Notes under the pieces: generated by a model
What the model saw: the letters and a program-made list of their open reading frames with translations, nothing else
Databases searched by the model: none
Told to the model about the DNA's origin: nothing
From: Promethearchaeota archaeon
GTDB lineage: Archaea > Asgardarchaeota > Lokiarchaeia > Sigyniarchaeales > SOKP01
Length of the DNA stretch: 39,361 nucleotides
Direction: 5' to 3'
Assembly: GCA_019894855.1 (NCBI GenBank)
Contig: JAGXNS010000013.1
Span: 1-39,361 of the forward strand
Program-made: the position numbers and the translations under genes
Part shown: piece after piece, positions 24,937 to 33,450 of the stretch
How the letters are laid out: each line of letters opens with the position of its first letter
Position numbering within the stretch: position 1 is the stretch's first letter

Positions 24937-24974
24937 CTATTCCTAAATAATTTGGCGAAAAGGAATATGAAAAA

Positions 24975-25361
24975 TCAAAAATTAATAATTATTTGATTAA
25001 ATTTTATTTTACTAATTTTTCTAACTCCATGATTACCCGAACAATATTTACAAAATATTAAACCTGCGTCCTGAAGTTTTTTAATTTGAGCAGAAATGTT
25101 AGCTTCAGTCATTTTTAATGACGAAGCAATGTTAGAAACATCCATCCCATCACTTGAGTGCTGAATCTGATATAAAATGTGGCGTCTTGTTGGTGAAGAA
25201 AGTGCTTTTACTACCTTTTCAATGCTAAATTTAGATTCATTAGCGAATGAATTAAGATTATCATCGTACAATCCTAATTCTAAAACTTTTTCGATTTCTA
25301 CTTCATTTACGTCTGAATCTGTTATTTCATTACTCAATAAGTTAGTTTCACTTAATTCCAT
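24975..25361 (-). CDS. ArsR-type winged-helix transcriptional regulator
   Basis: The 128-residue protein has an acidic N-terminal stretch of about 45 residues. A winged-helix domain follows: KFSIEKVVKALSSPTRRHILYQIQ, then MDVSNIASSLKMTEANISAQIKKLQDAGLI, then the wing. This matches ArsR/TrmB-like DNA-binding domains that act as dimers. The ArsR metal-binding CxC is absent; two cysteines occur in FCKYCSGNHG (about residues 103-112), next to the wing, so metal or redox sensing is possible but speculative. The acidic N-terminal extension is unusual. It is followed by a 615-base gap on its upstream side and could control itself or the neighbouring ribbon-helix-helix gene. ATG start at 25361. Family assignment is good; effector and targets are unknown. 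Confidence 0.8.
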   Translation of the reverse strand: MELSETNLLSNEITDSDVNEVEIEKVLELGLYDDNLNSFANESKFSIEKVVKALSSPTRRHILYQIQHSSDGMDVSNIASSLKMTEANISAQIKKLQDAGLIFCKYCSGNHGVRKISKIKFNQIIINF

Positions 25362-25976
25362 TAATAATATTCAACCCATTACTAATTTTTTGGAGAACTT
25401 TGATCTTAGGATACATATTTACAAAGTTAAGTTATCCTTATAAGTCTAATTCAATATTCATTTGATAACATTTAACTAAAATAGTTACAAAAATTACAAA
25501 CGATGCGTAAGAAATAGTGTAAATTGAAAATTGTCAAAATTGTCGTGTCATTACATAATTACTCAATTTGATCAAAAAGTTTCTGAAATCGATTGATTTA
25601 TAGTGTATTAGCGTTTTTTAGTCATGTTCACTTAATGTTTGATAGTTAATTTTATTCAAAAAAGTGTTTATTTAATATAGAACTCCTTAAAACGAATTAT
25701 ATATTTTTTTACACTATTATTAATACAAAAATAATTGGGCAACACGGTTATGTAATCTATGATTGCTTATCGGTACAAGCTGATTAAAACTGGTCTATGC
25801 TTTTAACTGTAGACATATATATTTTTAGTAAGAGAATATAAAGATGGTAAATTCACATAAAAATCCCACTACCAGATCACAAAATTATATTAGTTAGGTT
25901 ACAATACTTACATCTGTTGCATATAATTATAAATGCATATAAATATTACTAATAATTTAATTTGAGATGATGGTCA
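25362..25976. other. Long intergenic region of about 615 bases between two divergent regulator genes
   Basis: This is the longest gene-free stretch in the window. It separates the ArsR-type gene (minus) from a ribbon-helix-helix gene (plus). Base composition is slightly less extreme than in other gaps. A TATA-like stretch at about 25930-25945 probably serves the plus-strand gene. I saw no tRNA, no long inverted repeat and no ORF above about 60 codons. It could hold an unannotated small RNA or regulatory sites for both regulators. Confidence 0.5.
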
Positions 25977-26585
25977 TTGAGCAAAAATTCTGAACCTAAA
26001 AAACTAACCAAAGTTATTACAATAAGGATTGATCAAGAATTGAGTGATAATTTAGATAGAATGAAAGATAGAATGGGTATCACAAAAAATAATCTTATAA
26101 AAAATTATTTAGAACTTAGTAAATACTTCCTAAAAGGCAAATCAACAATTCAATCATTAAACGATCGTGATTTAGTTGTTATTAAAAGAAGTTTTCTTCG
26201 AAATCTTATTGAGAGATTGGATGAAACGGAACAAATAAACTTTGGAGATAAACTAGGAAGACTCATAAACGATATTGCGAGAATCTATGGAAAACAAGAG
26301 GATTTACAATACAAGATTGATTTTTGCGATAACCTCGGATTTTTTAATAATCTACTTGATGAAAGCAACTATGTTCTGGTAGAAAAGAAATTTGGACCAT
26401 CTAAATTTGCTGAAGCTTTTTTATGGCGAATATTTGAACAAAAGGAATTGAATCCTAATTACATTGAAGAAGAAATGAAAGGGAATAAAAGTTTACGTCA
26501 AAAATATAAAAGTCAGATTAAACAATTAGAAATTTCCTCTTCGCATTATTCTTACGAATTCGCTAGAATAGATAAAGAAAGCTAA
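25977..26585 (+). CDS. Ribbon-helix-helix protein with a C-terminal domain of unknown function
   Basis: The 202-residue protein begins with a basic segment and VITIRIDQELSDNLDRMKDRMGITKNNLIKNYLEL, a ribbon-helix-helix DNA-binding motif. Residues about 55-200 are mostly helical and polar (VIKRSFLRNLIERLDETEQINFGDKLGRLINDIARIYG and onward), with no recognisable ligand-binding fold. Such extended ribbon-helix-helix proteins are often regulators of single operons. The start is TTG 25977; GATGATGG directly upstream gives a possible ribosome site. A C-terminal sensory role is plausible. It is convergent with the maltokinase-like gene (16 bases between stops) and could regulate it, but there is no direct evidence for this. 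Confidence 0.7.
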   Translation: MSKNSEPKKLTKVITIRIDQELSDNLDRMKDRMGITKNNLIKNYLELSKYFLKGKSTIQSLNDRDLVVIKRSFLRNLIERLDETEQINFGDKLGRLINDIARIYGKQEDLQYKIDFCDNLGFFNNLLDESNYVLVEKKFGPSKFAEAFLWRIFEQKELNPNYIEEEMKGNKSLRQKYKSQIKQLEISSSHYSYEFARIDKES

Positions 26586-26601
26586 AGATTAACGAGATAA
26601 A

Positions 26602-28353
26602 TTAATATTTATCTATAATTTCCTTCAAACCAAGAATTGGAATAAGAATTTTGTCAGGCCTAAAGAGCAGTTCGTAAGATAATTCTTGTAACACTCTTTC
26701 AATAGTAAAATAATTAATTAATGTGATTTGAAGCTCTGGACTTTGTTCAAAAATTTTACCTATTAATTTATTCTCCCAAACATTTAGGATTTTTAAGGCA
26801 TTTTCTAAAATTTTGTGCTTTTTCGTGATTTTTGAAGATTTTCTGAAGTAGAGATTAAAAAGGAATTCCGCTGGAACTTCAATCTTATCTTTATCTATTA
26901 TTCTCTCCTCAATAAATTTAAGCAGAGTATTAAATTTAATATAGCTAAGTGATCTTAAAAAACTGCCCATATCTTTTTCTATTGGGAATTTTTTTTCTTT
27001 TTCCTTGTTATCGAGCTGCGGATCTCCCTCAAAATCAATAAAATAGAACATGTAGTCGCCGTTAGATTTGTTAACCAGAATTTGTTGGAAGTGGAGGTCT
27101 TGATGAACTGGTTGGATATTAATTGTATCAACGTTAAATTCGGAACGAAATTTCTCAATAATATCCTTGATATCAATTAAAGTAGATAATACCTTAGGGG
27201 AGGAATAAAAAGCATCTTCAGAATTTCTACTCATAGTATCTTGCATTCTTTCTACCATCTCAAGTAGTTTATCAGTGTAATCTTTTAAATACTCAACGCT
27301 TGAAACTGTTTCCTTGGAATATAGTGGATCACTCTGTAGAATTAAGGCTTCGTGTAACTTTTTGATCTGGAGTCCTATTTTTTCAGACACTTGCAAAGAA
27401 TTAACACAGTAGTTTTTTATATATCCAGATATTTTCTCATTATCGCTTAAGGAGGGATCATCGTCATCAACACCTCTAAAAATCGAATTCACCATGTTAT
27501 TAAGTTCATTCCAATAGATGTCTCCTAAATTTCCACTGTTTGGGACATCTTCAAGTATCCCAATTGTTTCTCTATCCTGAATTTTTATCATACCATATAT
27601 TTTTGGAGCATTTGGAAAATTGTTTTTCACTAAAACAAATAATTTCCTTGGTTCCAAACTTCCTGAAAAGTCTTTATATGATTTTAAAACGTATGATATA
27701 GGTTTTTCGTGCGAATTTTTCTTATTCGATACTTTTAATGCAAATAACAAATTTGTTGTGTTCCCACCACCTAACTGCTGTAACCCATATTCATACCGTT
27801 CAGGGTATAAACTAGCCTCAATTAAATTGCGTACCTTCAACATATTAAATTCGTCTTCAAACTGTTCAGTATATAGTGTGAGTTCTAAAGACATGCTAGG
27901 GAAAGTTTCAGATATCGTCTTATCAAATAACATTTTCTTCCAAAATAAAATACAATACTCTGCTTCAATAAGATTCAGATAAGTTATCTTTTCTTTTGTA
28001 TTATCATGAACGCTTAGTGCTAGAATTTTGCTGAATGTGTTTTCAGTTAGTTTAACAACATTTTCTCTTGTAGTTTCGTTAGGTTCAAGTATATCTTGAA
28101 TTTTTTCATAGATTATAATCGGAAGGAAGTATTTTTTAGAATATTCATCGTAGGTAACCTCAATTATTGTTAAAAAAATACGTTCCGATATGATGTTGAA
28201 ATCGTAAACTGTTATCTTAAATAGTAAATTAGATAAAAATGATTTGTCACCAAACCATCTTCTCGAAAGAAGCCATCCTTTAAACTCGTTAGAATTAAAT
28301 ACTTCTTGGAATAAATTTTTATCAAAAAAATCTTTCATAATTATTAATACCAC
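26602..28353 (-). CDS. Maltokinase-like / trehalose synthase-associated kinase
   Basis: Maltokinases make maltose-1-phosphate from maltose and ATP, or form the C-terminal half of some trehalose synthases. The N-terminal cap has FKGWLLSRRWFGDKS (24-38), the family signature. The kinase part has LGGGNTTNLLFAL (194-206) as the nucleotide loop region, the catalytic block HQDLHFQQIL (417-426; canonical HGDLHLGQ) with D419, DFEGDP (440-445) for metal, and KDMGSFLRS (460-468). All essential acidic residues are present; only the Gly of HGD is Gln. Length (583) is above stand-alone maltokinase (about 450). The start is GTG 28353 or ATG 28338; the latter has GTGGT about 10 bases upstream. It is divergent from a GH57 glucanotransferase. 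No GlgE is recognisable in the window, so the acceptor and product use are uncertain. Confidence 0.85.
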   Translation of the reverse strand: MVLIIMKDFFDKNLFQEVFNSNEFKGWLLSRRWFGDKSFLSNLLFKITVYDFNIISERIFLTIIEVTYDEYSKKYFLPIIIYEKIQDILEPNETTRENVVKLTENTFSKILALSVHDNTKEKITYLNLIEAEYCILFWKKMLFDKTISETFPSMSLELTLYTEQFEDEFNMLKVRNLIEASLYPERYEYGLQQLGGGNTTNLLFALKVSNKKNSHEKPISYVLKSYKDFSGSLEPRKLFVLVKNNFPNAPKIYGMIKIQDRETIGILEDVPNSGNLGDIYWNELNNMVNSIFRGVDDDDPSLSDNEKISGYIKNYCVNSLQVSEKIGLQIKKLHEALILQSDPLYSKETVSSVEYLKDYTDKLLEMVERMQDTMSRNSEDAFYSSPKVLSTLIDIKDIIEKFRSEFNVDTINIQPVHQDLHFQQILVNKSNGDYMFYFIDFEGDPQLDNKEKEKKFPIEKDMGSFLRSLSYIKFNTLLKFIEERIIDKDKIEVPAEFLFNLYFRKSSKITKKHKILENALKILNVWENKLIGKIFEQSPELQITLINYFTIERVLQELSYELLFRPDKILIPILGLKEIIDKY

Positions 28354-28598
28354 TCAGTTTTAATTAAAGATACATTTCTCTAAAGTTTTCATGGATATTT
28401 TTTTTATATTATGTATATCCTTAAAGTGTTTAATATTTTTAGAGTTTTAAAATGTTTTTCTATTTTAATACACATTTGAAGTATGATTCAATTATACCTA
28501 AGGAATTGAAACTAGGTTTCTAAGGATTTCTTCTAAACTAATTAAATCAATCCAAATAGATTTATAGTTATCCTTTCTTAATTTTGTTATATTACAAA

Positions 28599-28617
28599 AT
28601 AATAACATCGTTATTAT
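28599..28617. promoter_or_regulatory. Inverted repeat overlapping the start of the GH57 gene
   Basis: Arms ATAATAAC (28599-28606) and GTTATTAT (28610-28617) are separated by three bases and include the first two bases of the GH57 start codon (ATG at 28616). This could be an operator or an RNA hairpin affecting translation. The gap to the divergent maltokinase-like gene is 262 bases. Confidence 0.4.
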
Positions 28618-30811
28618 GACCGAAAAACAAATTCATCTTCCTATTGTATTCCATTTTCATCAACCGGTTGGACAAAAGGATTTTATTTACGAGGATGTTT
28701 ATCTAAAATCTTATAAACCTCTTATAGACAGTATATTCAAATATGAGGAAATTAAATTCACACTACATTTTTCTGGAAATTTATTAGAATGGTTTCTTAA
28801 GAATAAGCCAGATTTTATTGACAAACTAAAAGCTATGGCAAAGAGAGGTCAGATAGAAATTATTGGTGGTGGATTTTATGAACCTATTTTTGCGATTATC
28901 CCTCATCGCGATAAATTAGCTCAAATAAAATTATTATCTGATTTAATAAAAAAAGAATTCGGATTAGAAGTGAAAGGAGCTTGGTTATCGGAAAGAGTAT
29001 GGGAACCGAATTACCCCTCTTTTTTAGATCAAGTTGGTCTGAAATATGTAATAGTTGATGATAATCACTTTAGATCAACAGGTATTACGGAGAACGATAC
29101 GCTTTATTCTTATATAACTGAAGATGAAGGAAAAACGTTAAGAGTCTTTCCAATTAATGAGGCTTTAAGATATTTGACCCCTTGGAAGCCTACATATATG
29201 TCAATTGAATATTTGAAAAATGTTGCTGATGAAGAAGGTGATAGGATTGCTTTATTTATCTCAGACGCAGAAAAAATGGGTGCATGGGCGACTACACACC
29301 AAATTTGCTATGTAGACGGGCAGGGTCATGAAGAGGGGGACGAAGGTAAACCTTTTATTCCTGCATTTTTCGATCAGATAATCAACCATAACTGGATAAA
29401 GTCTATTACGCTTTCGGAATATATGGAAAAATATCCTGCGAAAAGTTTAATATATCTACCAACCGCAAGTTACGATAAAATGGAGTTGTGGTCACTGCCG
29501 ACAGAATTGCGTAGGAGGTTCAAAAGGGCACGAGAGGAAATTAAGAACGATGAGAATAGACAAAATCTGTATGGCTTCCTTCGAGGTGGATTTTGGAGGT
29601 ATTTCTTAGTGAAATATCCAGAAGCAAATAATATGCATAAAAAAATGCTCTACGTTAGAAACAAACTCATTCACGTTGAAAACAATTTATATAAATTAGA
29701 GTCGCAAGAAAGTAGAAATAAAGCCAAAAAATTGATAAAAGATGCTTGGACAGAAATATATAAATCCCAATGCAACGATTGCTATTGGCATGGCTTATTT
29801 GGTGGGGTCTATTTACAATTTCTAAGGTTTTCCGTTTATACTCACCTCATCAATTCTGAAATCATCATTGACAGTTTGAATAAGAAGTTCCTTTCCTTAG
29901 AAAATAAGTATATCTCAGTTATACCTTTAGACTTCAACAAAGATAGTAGAATGGATATCATAATTGAATCTGATCTTTTAAACATGTATCTTAATCCATC
30001 TGATGGGGGTACTATTTTTGAGATAGACTATAAACCAAAATCCTATAACCTCTTAAATACGTTAACCCGGTGGCCTGAAGCGTATCATGATGACGAGGAG
30101 ATCGCCATCAATGATAAAGATAAAATTATGGTTGATAGGTTTAAGAGAAATATGTTAAGGATAAGATTTTATCACAACAACGATACATTTAAAGCTATCG
30201 AAGCAGACCAATATAGAGAATATGGATCGTTTGTAGATGGTGAATTTTCTGTTATTAAAAACGAAAAAAATGGAAAATCTGCCGTTATAGAATTAGAACA
30301 AAAAGGAAGCGTAATTGTTCCAGATTCTAATGAAACTCATCCTTGTTCTATCCTTAAGAAAATATATGTTGAGGAAAATAAAATTAAAATAATTATAAAA
30401 AGTCAGTTCGAGAAAATACCTGAGAAAGAAGATTTAGTCCAAAAAATCATTACTAATTTGAACTTAGGAATTGATCTTCCATTCTTTTTTAATGGTGATC
30501 CTGATAAATTTCAATGGGAAAGCAATCAATTGCTTCTTTTAAACGAGCCAAAAAATGATCTACTTAAACCATTTCAATATACAGGGTGCCATTTTAAAGC
30601 CCATGATTTATCTTATAATTTAAACCTCGAATATTCACTACAGAGTGAAACAAAGGCAGACACTGAATTAATTGAAATATTAAAATTTCCGATTGTAGCA
30701 TACGCATTCACTGACGAAGGGTATAAAACTATTTACCAAGGCTTAAATGTAATAGCTCAGTTTAAATTAAGGAAAGAACTGGAGATCGAAATAGAAATTA
30801 AAATCTATTAG
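28616..30811 (+). CDS. GH57 4-alpha-glucanotransferase / alpha-amylase
   Basis: GH57 enzymes cleave and transfer alpha-1,4-glucan chains. The 731-residue protein has HFHQP (13-17), GGGFYEPI (84-91), WLSERVWEP (123-131) with nucleophile E126, ISDAEKMGAW (215-224) with acid D217, and TASYDKMELWSLP (283-295). Both catalytic acids sit at an offset of three residues from those of Thermococcus litoralis 4-alpha-glucanotransferase (E123, D214). The C-terminal half carries the beta-rich domains usual for this branch (NPSDGGTIFEIDYKP), making the protein somewhat longer than the 659-residue T. litoralis enzyme. There is no signal peptide, so it acts on intracellular glucan or maltodextrin. The divergent neighbour is a maltokinase-like gene, consistent with maltose/glucan metabolism. 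ATG start at 28616. Confidence 0.9.
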   Translation: MTEKQIHLPIVFHFHQPVGQKDFIYEDVYLKSYKPLIDSIFKYEEIKFTLHFSGNLLEWFLKNKPDFIDKLKAMAKRGQIEIIGGGFYEPIFAIIPHRDKLAQIKLLSDLIKKEFGLEVKGAWLSERVWEPNYPSFLDQVGLKYVIVDDNHFRSTGITENDTLYSYITEDEGKTLRVFPINEALRYLTPWKPTYMSIEYLKNVADEEGDRIALFISDAEKMGAWATTHQICYVDGQGHEEGDEGKPFIPAFFDQIINHNWIKSITLSEYMEKYPAKSLIYLPTASYDKMELWSLPTELRRRFKRAREEIKNDENRQNLYGFLRGGFWRYFLVKYPEANNMHKKMLYVRNKLIHVENNLYKLESQESRNKAKKLIKDAWTEIYKSQCNDCYWHGLFGGVYLQFLRFSVYTHLINSEIIIDSLNKKFLSLENKYISVIPLDFNKDSRMDIIIESDLLNMYLNPSDGGTIFEIDYKPKSYNLLNTLTRWPEAYHDDEEIAINDKDKIMVDRFKRNMLRIRFYHNNDTFKAIEADQYREYGSFVDGEFSVIKNEKNGKSAVIELEQKGSVIVPDSNETHPCSILKKIYVEENKIKIIIKSQFEKIPEKEDLVQKIITNLNLGIDLPFFFNGDPDKFQWESNQLLLLNEPKNDLLKPFQYTGCHFKAHDLSYNLNLEYSLQSETKADTELIEILKFPIVAYAFTDEGYKTIYQGLNVIAQFKLRKELEIEIEIKIY

Positions 30812-30872
30812 TTTTTAAAGCTAACAAATTACAAATACGTATAATTCACCGCTAATTTCGTCGATTTTTAAA

Positions 30873-30890
30873 AAGTTTTAAATATATTAA
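30873..30890 (+). promoter_or_regulatory. Possible TATA-box promoter for the small ORF
   Basis: TTTTAAATATATTAAGG is a strong archaeal TATA-like element. It lies about 50 bases upstream of the ATG at 30940, so a transcript starting some 25 bases after it would have a leader of about 30 bases. A short 17-codon frame begins at the ATG at 30900 and overlaps the start of the small ORF. Confidence 0.35.
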
Positions 30891-30939
30891 GGGAGTAATA
30901 TGAATAATAACATCAAAAAAATTTCATATCGGTTTGGTT

Positions 30940-31083
30940 ATGAAGAATTATAGTAAAGAAAGACAGAATGGCTACGCATTTTCATCTAAATCTATAAAGC
31001 AACATATCGAACATAACGAATTCATTAAAATAATTCGAAAAAAATTGCTAGAAGAACGCACTAAGAAAACTTTTTCTAAATAA
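30940..31083 (+). CDS. Possible small basic protein of 47 residues
   Basis: An ATG at 30940 opens a frame of 47 codons ending in TAA at 31081-31083. The protein is strongly basic and probably helical (SIKQHIEHNEFIKIIRKKLLEERTKK). It lies in a gap of 282 bases between the GH57 gene and the convergent pcm gene, just after a good TATA-like element. No clear ribosome site is visible before the ATG, and I recognise no family. It may be a real small gene or chance coding; it is recorded because nothing else explains the promoter-like element. Confidence 0.35.
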   Translation: MKNYSKERQNGYAFSSKSIKQHIEHNEFIKIIRKKLLEERTKKTFSK

Positions 31084-31093
31084 GTTAAGCATT

Positions 31094-31768
31094 TCACTCC
31101 GGGAATCCCCATTCTCCTATTAAAGGTACGAACCTTACTCCCGTTATTTTCTTATACTCGAATTTCTTTCCAATTTTAGATACTATATACAGATCCTGAC
31201 CCCATTCTATTGAACCAGCAGGGATACAAAGAATTCCTTGATCTCTTAACTGTTCTTTTAACGGGGGAGGTACTTTCTTTGGCGAGGATGCGGTGACTAA
31301 AATTTTATCGTAAGGAGCTTCTTCGGGGTATCCTAACGTACCGTCCCCACGAATAACCGTAACTGCATCCCCGTAACCAGTATTAATTAAACTTTCTTCA
31401 GCTTCATTTGCTAACTCTTGGTGTCTTTCTATTGTATACACATGTCCAGGATTTTTTGAATGTTTTGGTGCTACAAGCTCAGCACACAAAGCAGCATGGT
31501 AACCCGAACCGGTTCCAATTTCAAGGACTTTTTCTCCCTCCGTAAGGTCTAAAAGTTCACACATCATAGCGTTCATGTGTGGAGCACTTATCGTTTGTCC
31601 CATTCCTATTGAAAGTGGAGAATCTATGTATGCAGATTCTATAGCACCCTTCGGTAAAAATTCATGTCTTGGAACCTTTAGCATAGCCTTGATTACGCTG
31701 GGCTTAGTTAATATGGCTCTCTTTGTAAGATTTTCTACTAATCCAATCCTCTTTTCTTCATAATCCAT
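31094..31768 (-). CDS. pcm: Protein-L-isoaspartate O-methyltransferase
   Basis: Pcm uses S-adenosylmethionine to methylate isoaspartyl residues, starting repair of aged proteins in the cytoplasm. The 224-residue protein has all family blocks: VPRHEFLP (32-39), the substrate loop GQTISAPHM (57-65), the SAM-binding motif VLEIGTGSGYHAAL (81-94), an acidic strand end VYTIERH, a GDG motif and the YDKILVTASSPKKVPPPLKEQL region. Length equals the usual 205-225. ATG start at 31768. The U32-family gene lies just upstream on the same strand with 58 bases between, so the two could be co-transcribed. It is convergent with the small ORF. Confidence 0.95.
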   Translation of the reverse strand: MDYEEKRIGLVENLTKRAILTKPSVIKAMLKVPRHEFLPKGAIESAYIDSPLSIGMGQTISAPHMNAMMCELLDLTEGEKVLEIGTGSGYHAALCAELVAPKHSKNPGHVYTIERHQELANEAEESLINTGYGDAVTVIRGDGTLGYPEEAPYDKILVTASSPKKVPPPLKEQLRDQGILCIPAGSIEWGQDLYIVSKIGKKFEYKKITGVRFVPLIGEWGFPE

Positions 31769-31826
31769 TATTTAATTCAACCCATACTAGCTAAATGTAC
31801 CCAATTCTTCATTTAGACCATTTGAC

Positions 31827-33077
31827 TTATGTTTGATATATGATATAAACTTTATCATCTATCTGAACCTCATTACTTAAACGCAGATTCACTTTAAAAG
31901 GATTATCGTATCGTTTTTTATATATATTTTTAATTTTTTCTCCTTTAAAGACCATATGCTTAACTTTTTGATGATGATATGTTTCATTCCCTATTATTAT
32001 TATCTCATCTCCAATTTTTAAGTTAAATTCCTTAATTTCAATCAAGATATTTGCTGTCATACTGTTCGTATTAAACGATAAAACTTTTCCAAGATAATGT
32101 TTTCTATACGGAGAGACGTTTCCTCTCTTTTCTAACTCAACGTCTTCAATTGTGGGTCTATGGAAATAAAATCCTGTGTGAAACCCGCGATTATATACTT
32201 TAGCTAACCTTTCTAACCAGTCGCGAACCTTTTCTTTTGAGAAAGTATTTTCAAAATAACTGTCAATTGCTTCTCGGTAGCACTTAGTTACTGTTTCTAT
32301 ATATAATGGATTTTTCATTCTACCTTCAATTTTGAAAACATTAATATTAGCTTCAATTAATTCTGGAATGTATTCAACCATGCAGAGGTCTTTAGCGTTC
32401 AAGAACATTTCTCCGTCGTATATGAGCTCTTTATTTTCATCGTCAATTACTCGCCACTCTCTTCTACACGGCTGAACACAATTACCTCGATTTGCCGAAA
32501 ATTCTTCAGAATCACAAATTGTAGCTGAAAGATAGCATCTACCTGAAATCGAAGTACACATCGAGCCATGAACAAAGCATTCAATTTGCGTCTTAGTTAA
32601 ATGATGTTTAATAAGCTTTATCTGTTTAAGAGATAGCTCTCTAGCTAAAATAATTCTCTCAGCGCCTAAATCTTCAAAAAATTTAGCAGATTCAACGTTA
32701 GATACATTTGCTTGAGTTGAAATGTGAAATTTTAGCTTTTCGCGTTTTGCAAATTTTATTACCGCTAAATCGTGAGCAATTATAGCGTCTATACCTGCTT
32801 TCTTTGCTTCTAATATCAATTTTTCTAAATCTTGCAATTCAGAATCGTAGATTAAGATGTTTGTCGCTAAATATGCTTTCAATGGTGGTTTTTGATGATG
32901 ACAGAATTTTACTATCTCTTTAAGTTCGCTTCTTTCGAAATTTTTAGCTTTCGCTCTCATATTATATTTTTTGACGCCAAAATAAGCAGCATCAGCTAAT
33001 CCAGCAATATTTCTTAAGGAAGTCCAATCTTGTGCTGGAGCGAGTAGTTCTGGTTTTTTTAACGACTTTTTTGCCAT
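31827..33077 (-). CDS. U32 peptidase family protein (TrhP/RlhA-type RNA hydroxylation enzyme)
   Basis: The 416-residue protein has a TIM-barrel N-terminal half beginning ELLAPAQDWTSLRNI, as in all U32 proteins. The family signature ECFVHGSMCTSISGRCYLS (about 166-184) and the following NCVQPCRREW supply four cysteines (in SMC, GRC, NCV and QPC) that probably hold an iron-sulfur cluster. FKIEGRMKNPLYIETV matches the next conserved block. A small beta-barrel C-terminal domain closes the protein. Bacterial members hydroxylate tRNA uridine or 23S rRNA; the old protease label for the family is not well supported here. Substrate in archaea is not established. ATG start at 33077; pcm lies 58 bases downstream. 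A 373-base divergent gap separates it from the membrane protein gene. Confidence 0.88.
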   Translation of the reverse strand: MAKKSLKKPELLAPAQDWTSLRNIAGLADAAYFGVKKYNMRAKAKNFERSELKEIVKFCHHQKPPLKAYLATNILIYDSELQDLEKLILEAKKAGIDAIIAHDLAVIKFAKREKLKFHISTQANVSNVESAKFFEDLGAERIILARELSLKQIKLIKHHLTKTQIECFVHGSMCTSISGRCYLSATICDSEEFSANRGNCVQPCRREWRVIDDENKELIYDGEMFLNAKDLCMVEYIPELIEANINVFKIEGRMKNPLYIETVTKCYREAIDSYFENTFSKEKVRDWLERLAKVYNRGFHTGFYFHRPTIEDVELEKRGNVSPYRKHYLGKVLSFNTNSMTANILIEIKEFNLKIGDEIIIIGNETYHHQKVKHMVFKGEKIKNIYKKRYDNPFKVNLRLSNEVQIDDKVYIIYQT

Positions 33078-33183
33078 GATAATTGAAAGTTTCTATTGCT
33101 CAATTGAAAAATAACAGTCTTCGTATTAAAAAATCTCTCTTTTTTACATTAATTGTTTTTTGATATGTTCTCTAATATAGCAG

Positions 33184-33205
33184 CAATTATTAGCCCTAAT
33201 AATTG
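33184..33205. promoter_or_regulatory. Perfect 10-base inverted repeat with 2-base spacer
   Basis: Arms CAATTATTAG (33184-33193) and CTAATAATTG (33196-33205) flank CC. The spacer is too short for a comfortable RNA hairpin, so a DNA operator for a dimeric regulator is more likely. It lies about 107 bases upstream of the U32 start. Confidence 0.5.
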
Positions 33206-33250
33206 AGAAAAATTACACGAAAATAAATTAAAAGAAGAATTTCTTTTTTG

Positions 33251-33270
33251 TTCTCTGAATAATCAGAGAA
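33251..33270. promoter_or_regulatory. Perfect 8-base inverted repeat with ATAA loop
   Basis: TTCTCTGA (33251-33258) and TCAGAGAA (33263-33270) pair perfectly around a four-base loop. T-rich stretches flank both sides. Being upstream of both divergent genes, it is more likely regulatory than a gene-end terminator. Confidence 0.45.
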
Positions 33271-33450
33271 TTTTATACCTCATATATTTAAATAGATACT
33301 GTTATATAACATATAAAAAGACTAATAGAATTTTTTGTCCAATAATACAAAATTAAATATCTTGATTAAATTTTTTAGGAGATACTATTATCTTTAAGAA
33401 GATAATCAAAATTTTTTTGTAAAGTAATATAGAAAGTTAGGGGTTTAATA

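Larger units (their letters stand above)
33078..33450. other. Divergent intergenic region with two perfect inverted repeats
   Basis: This 373-base gap separates the U32 gene (minus) and the membrane protein gene (plus). It holds two perfect inverted repeats, at 33184-33205 and 33251-33270, described separately, and AT-rich TATA-like stretches such as the one near 33281-33298. No ORF of useful length or structural RNA was seen. Confidence 0.55.

Noticed and set aside
25741-25815. Possible tRNA in the long regulator gap
   Set aside because: No acceptor stem pairing, no T-loop consensus and no anticodon arm could be drawn.
30900-30953. 17-codon frame with GGGAG before its ATG as a separate gene
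   Set aside because: Too short, overlaps the TATA-like element and the 47-codon ORF; kept only as a note.
31827-33077. U32 protein as a secreted collagenase-type protease
   Set aside because: No signal peptide, and the conserved cysteine set and barrel fit the RNA-hydroxylating branch better than a protease.
33251-33270. Perfect hairpin followed by T residues read as a transcription terminator
   Set aside because: Both flanking genes start on either side and point away from it, so no transcript ends there; an operator is more likely.
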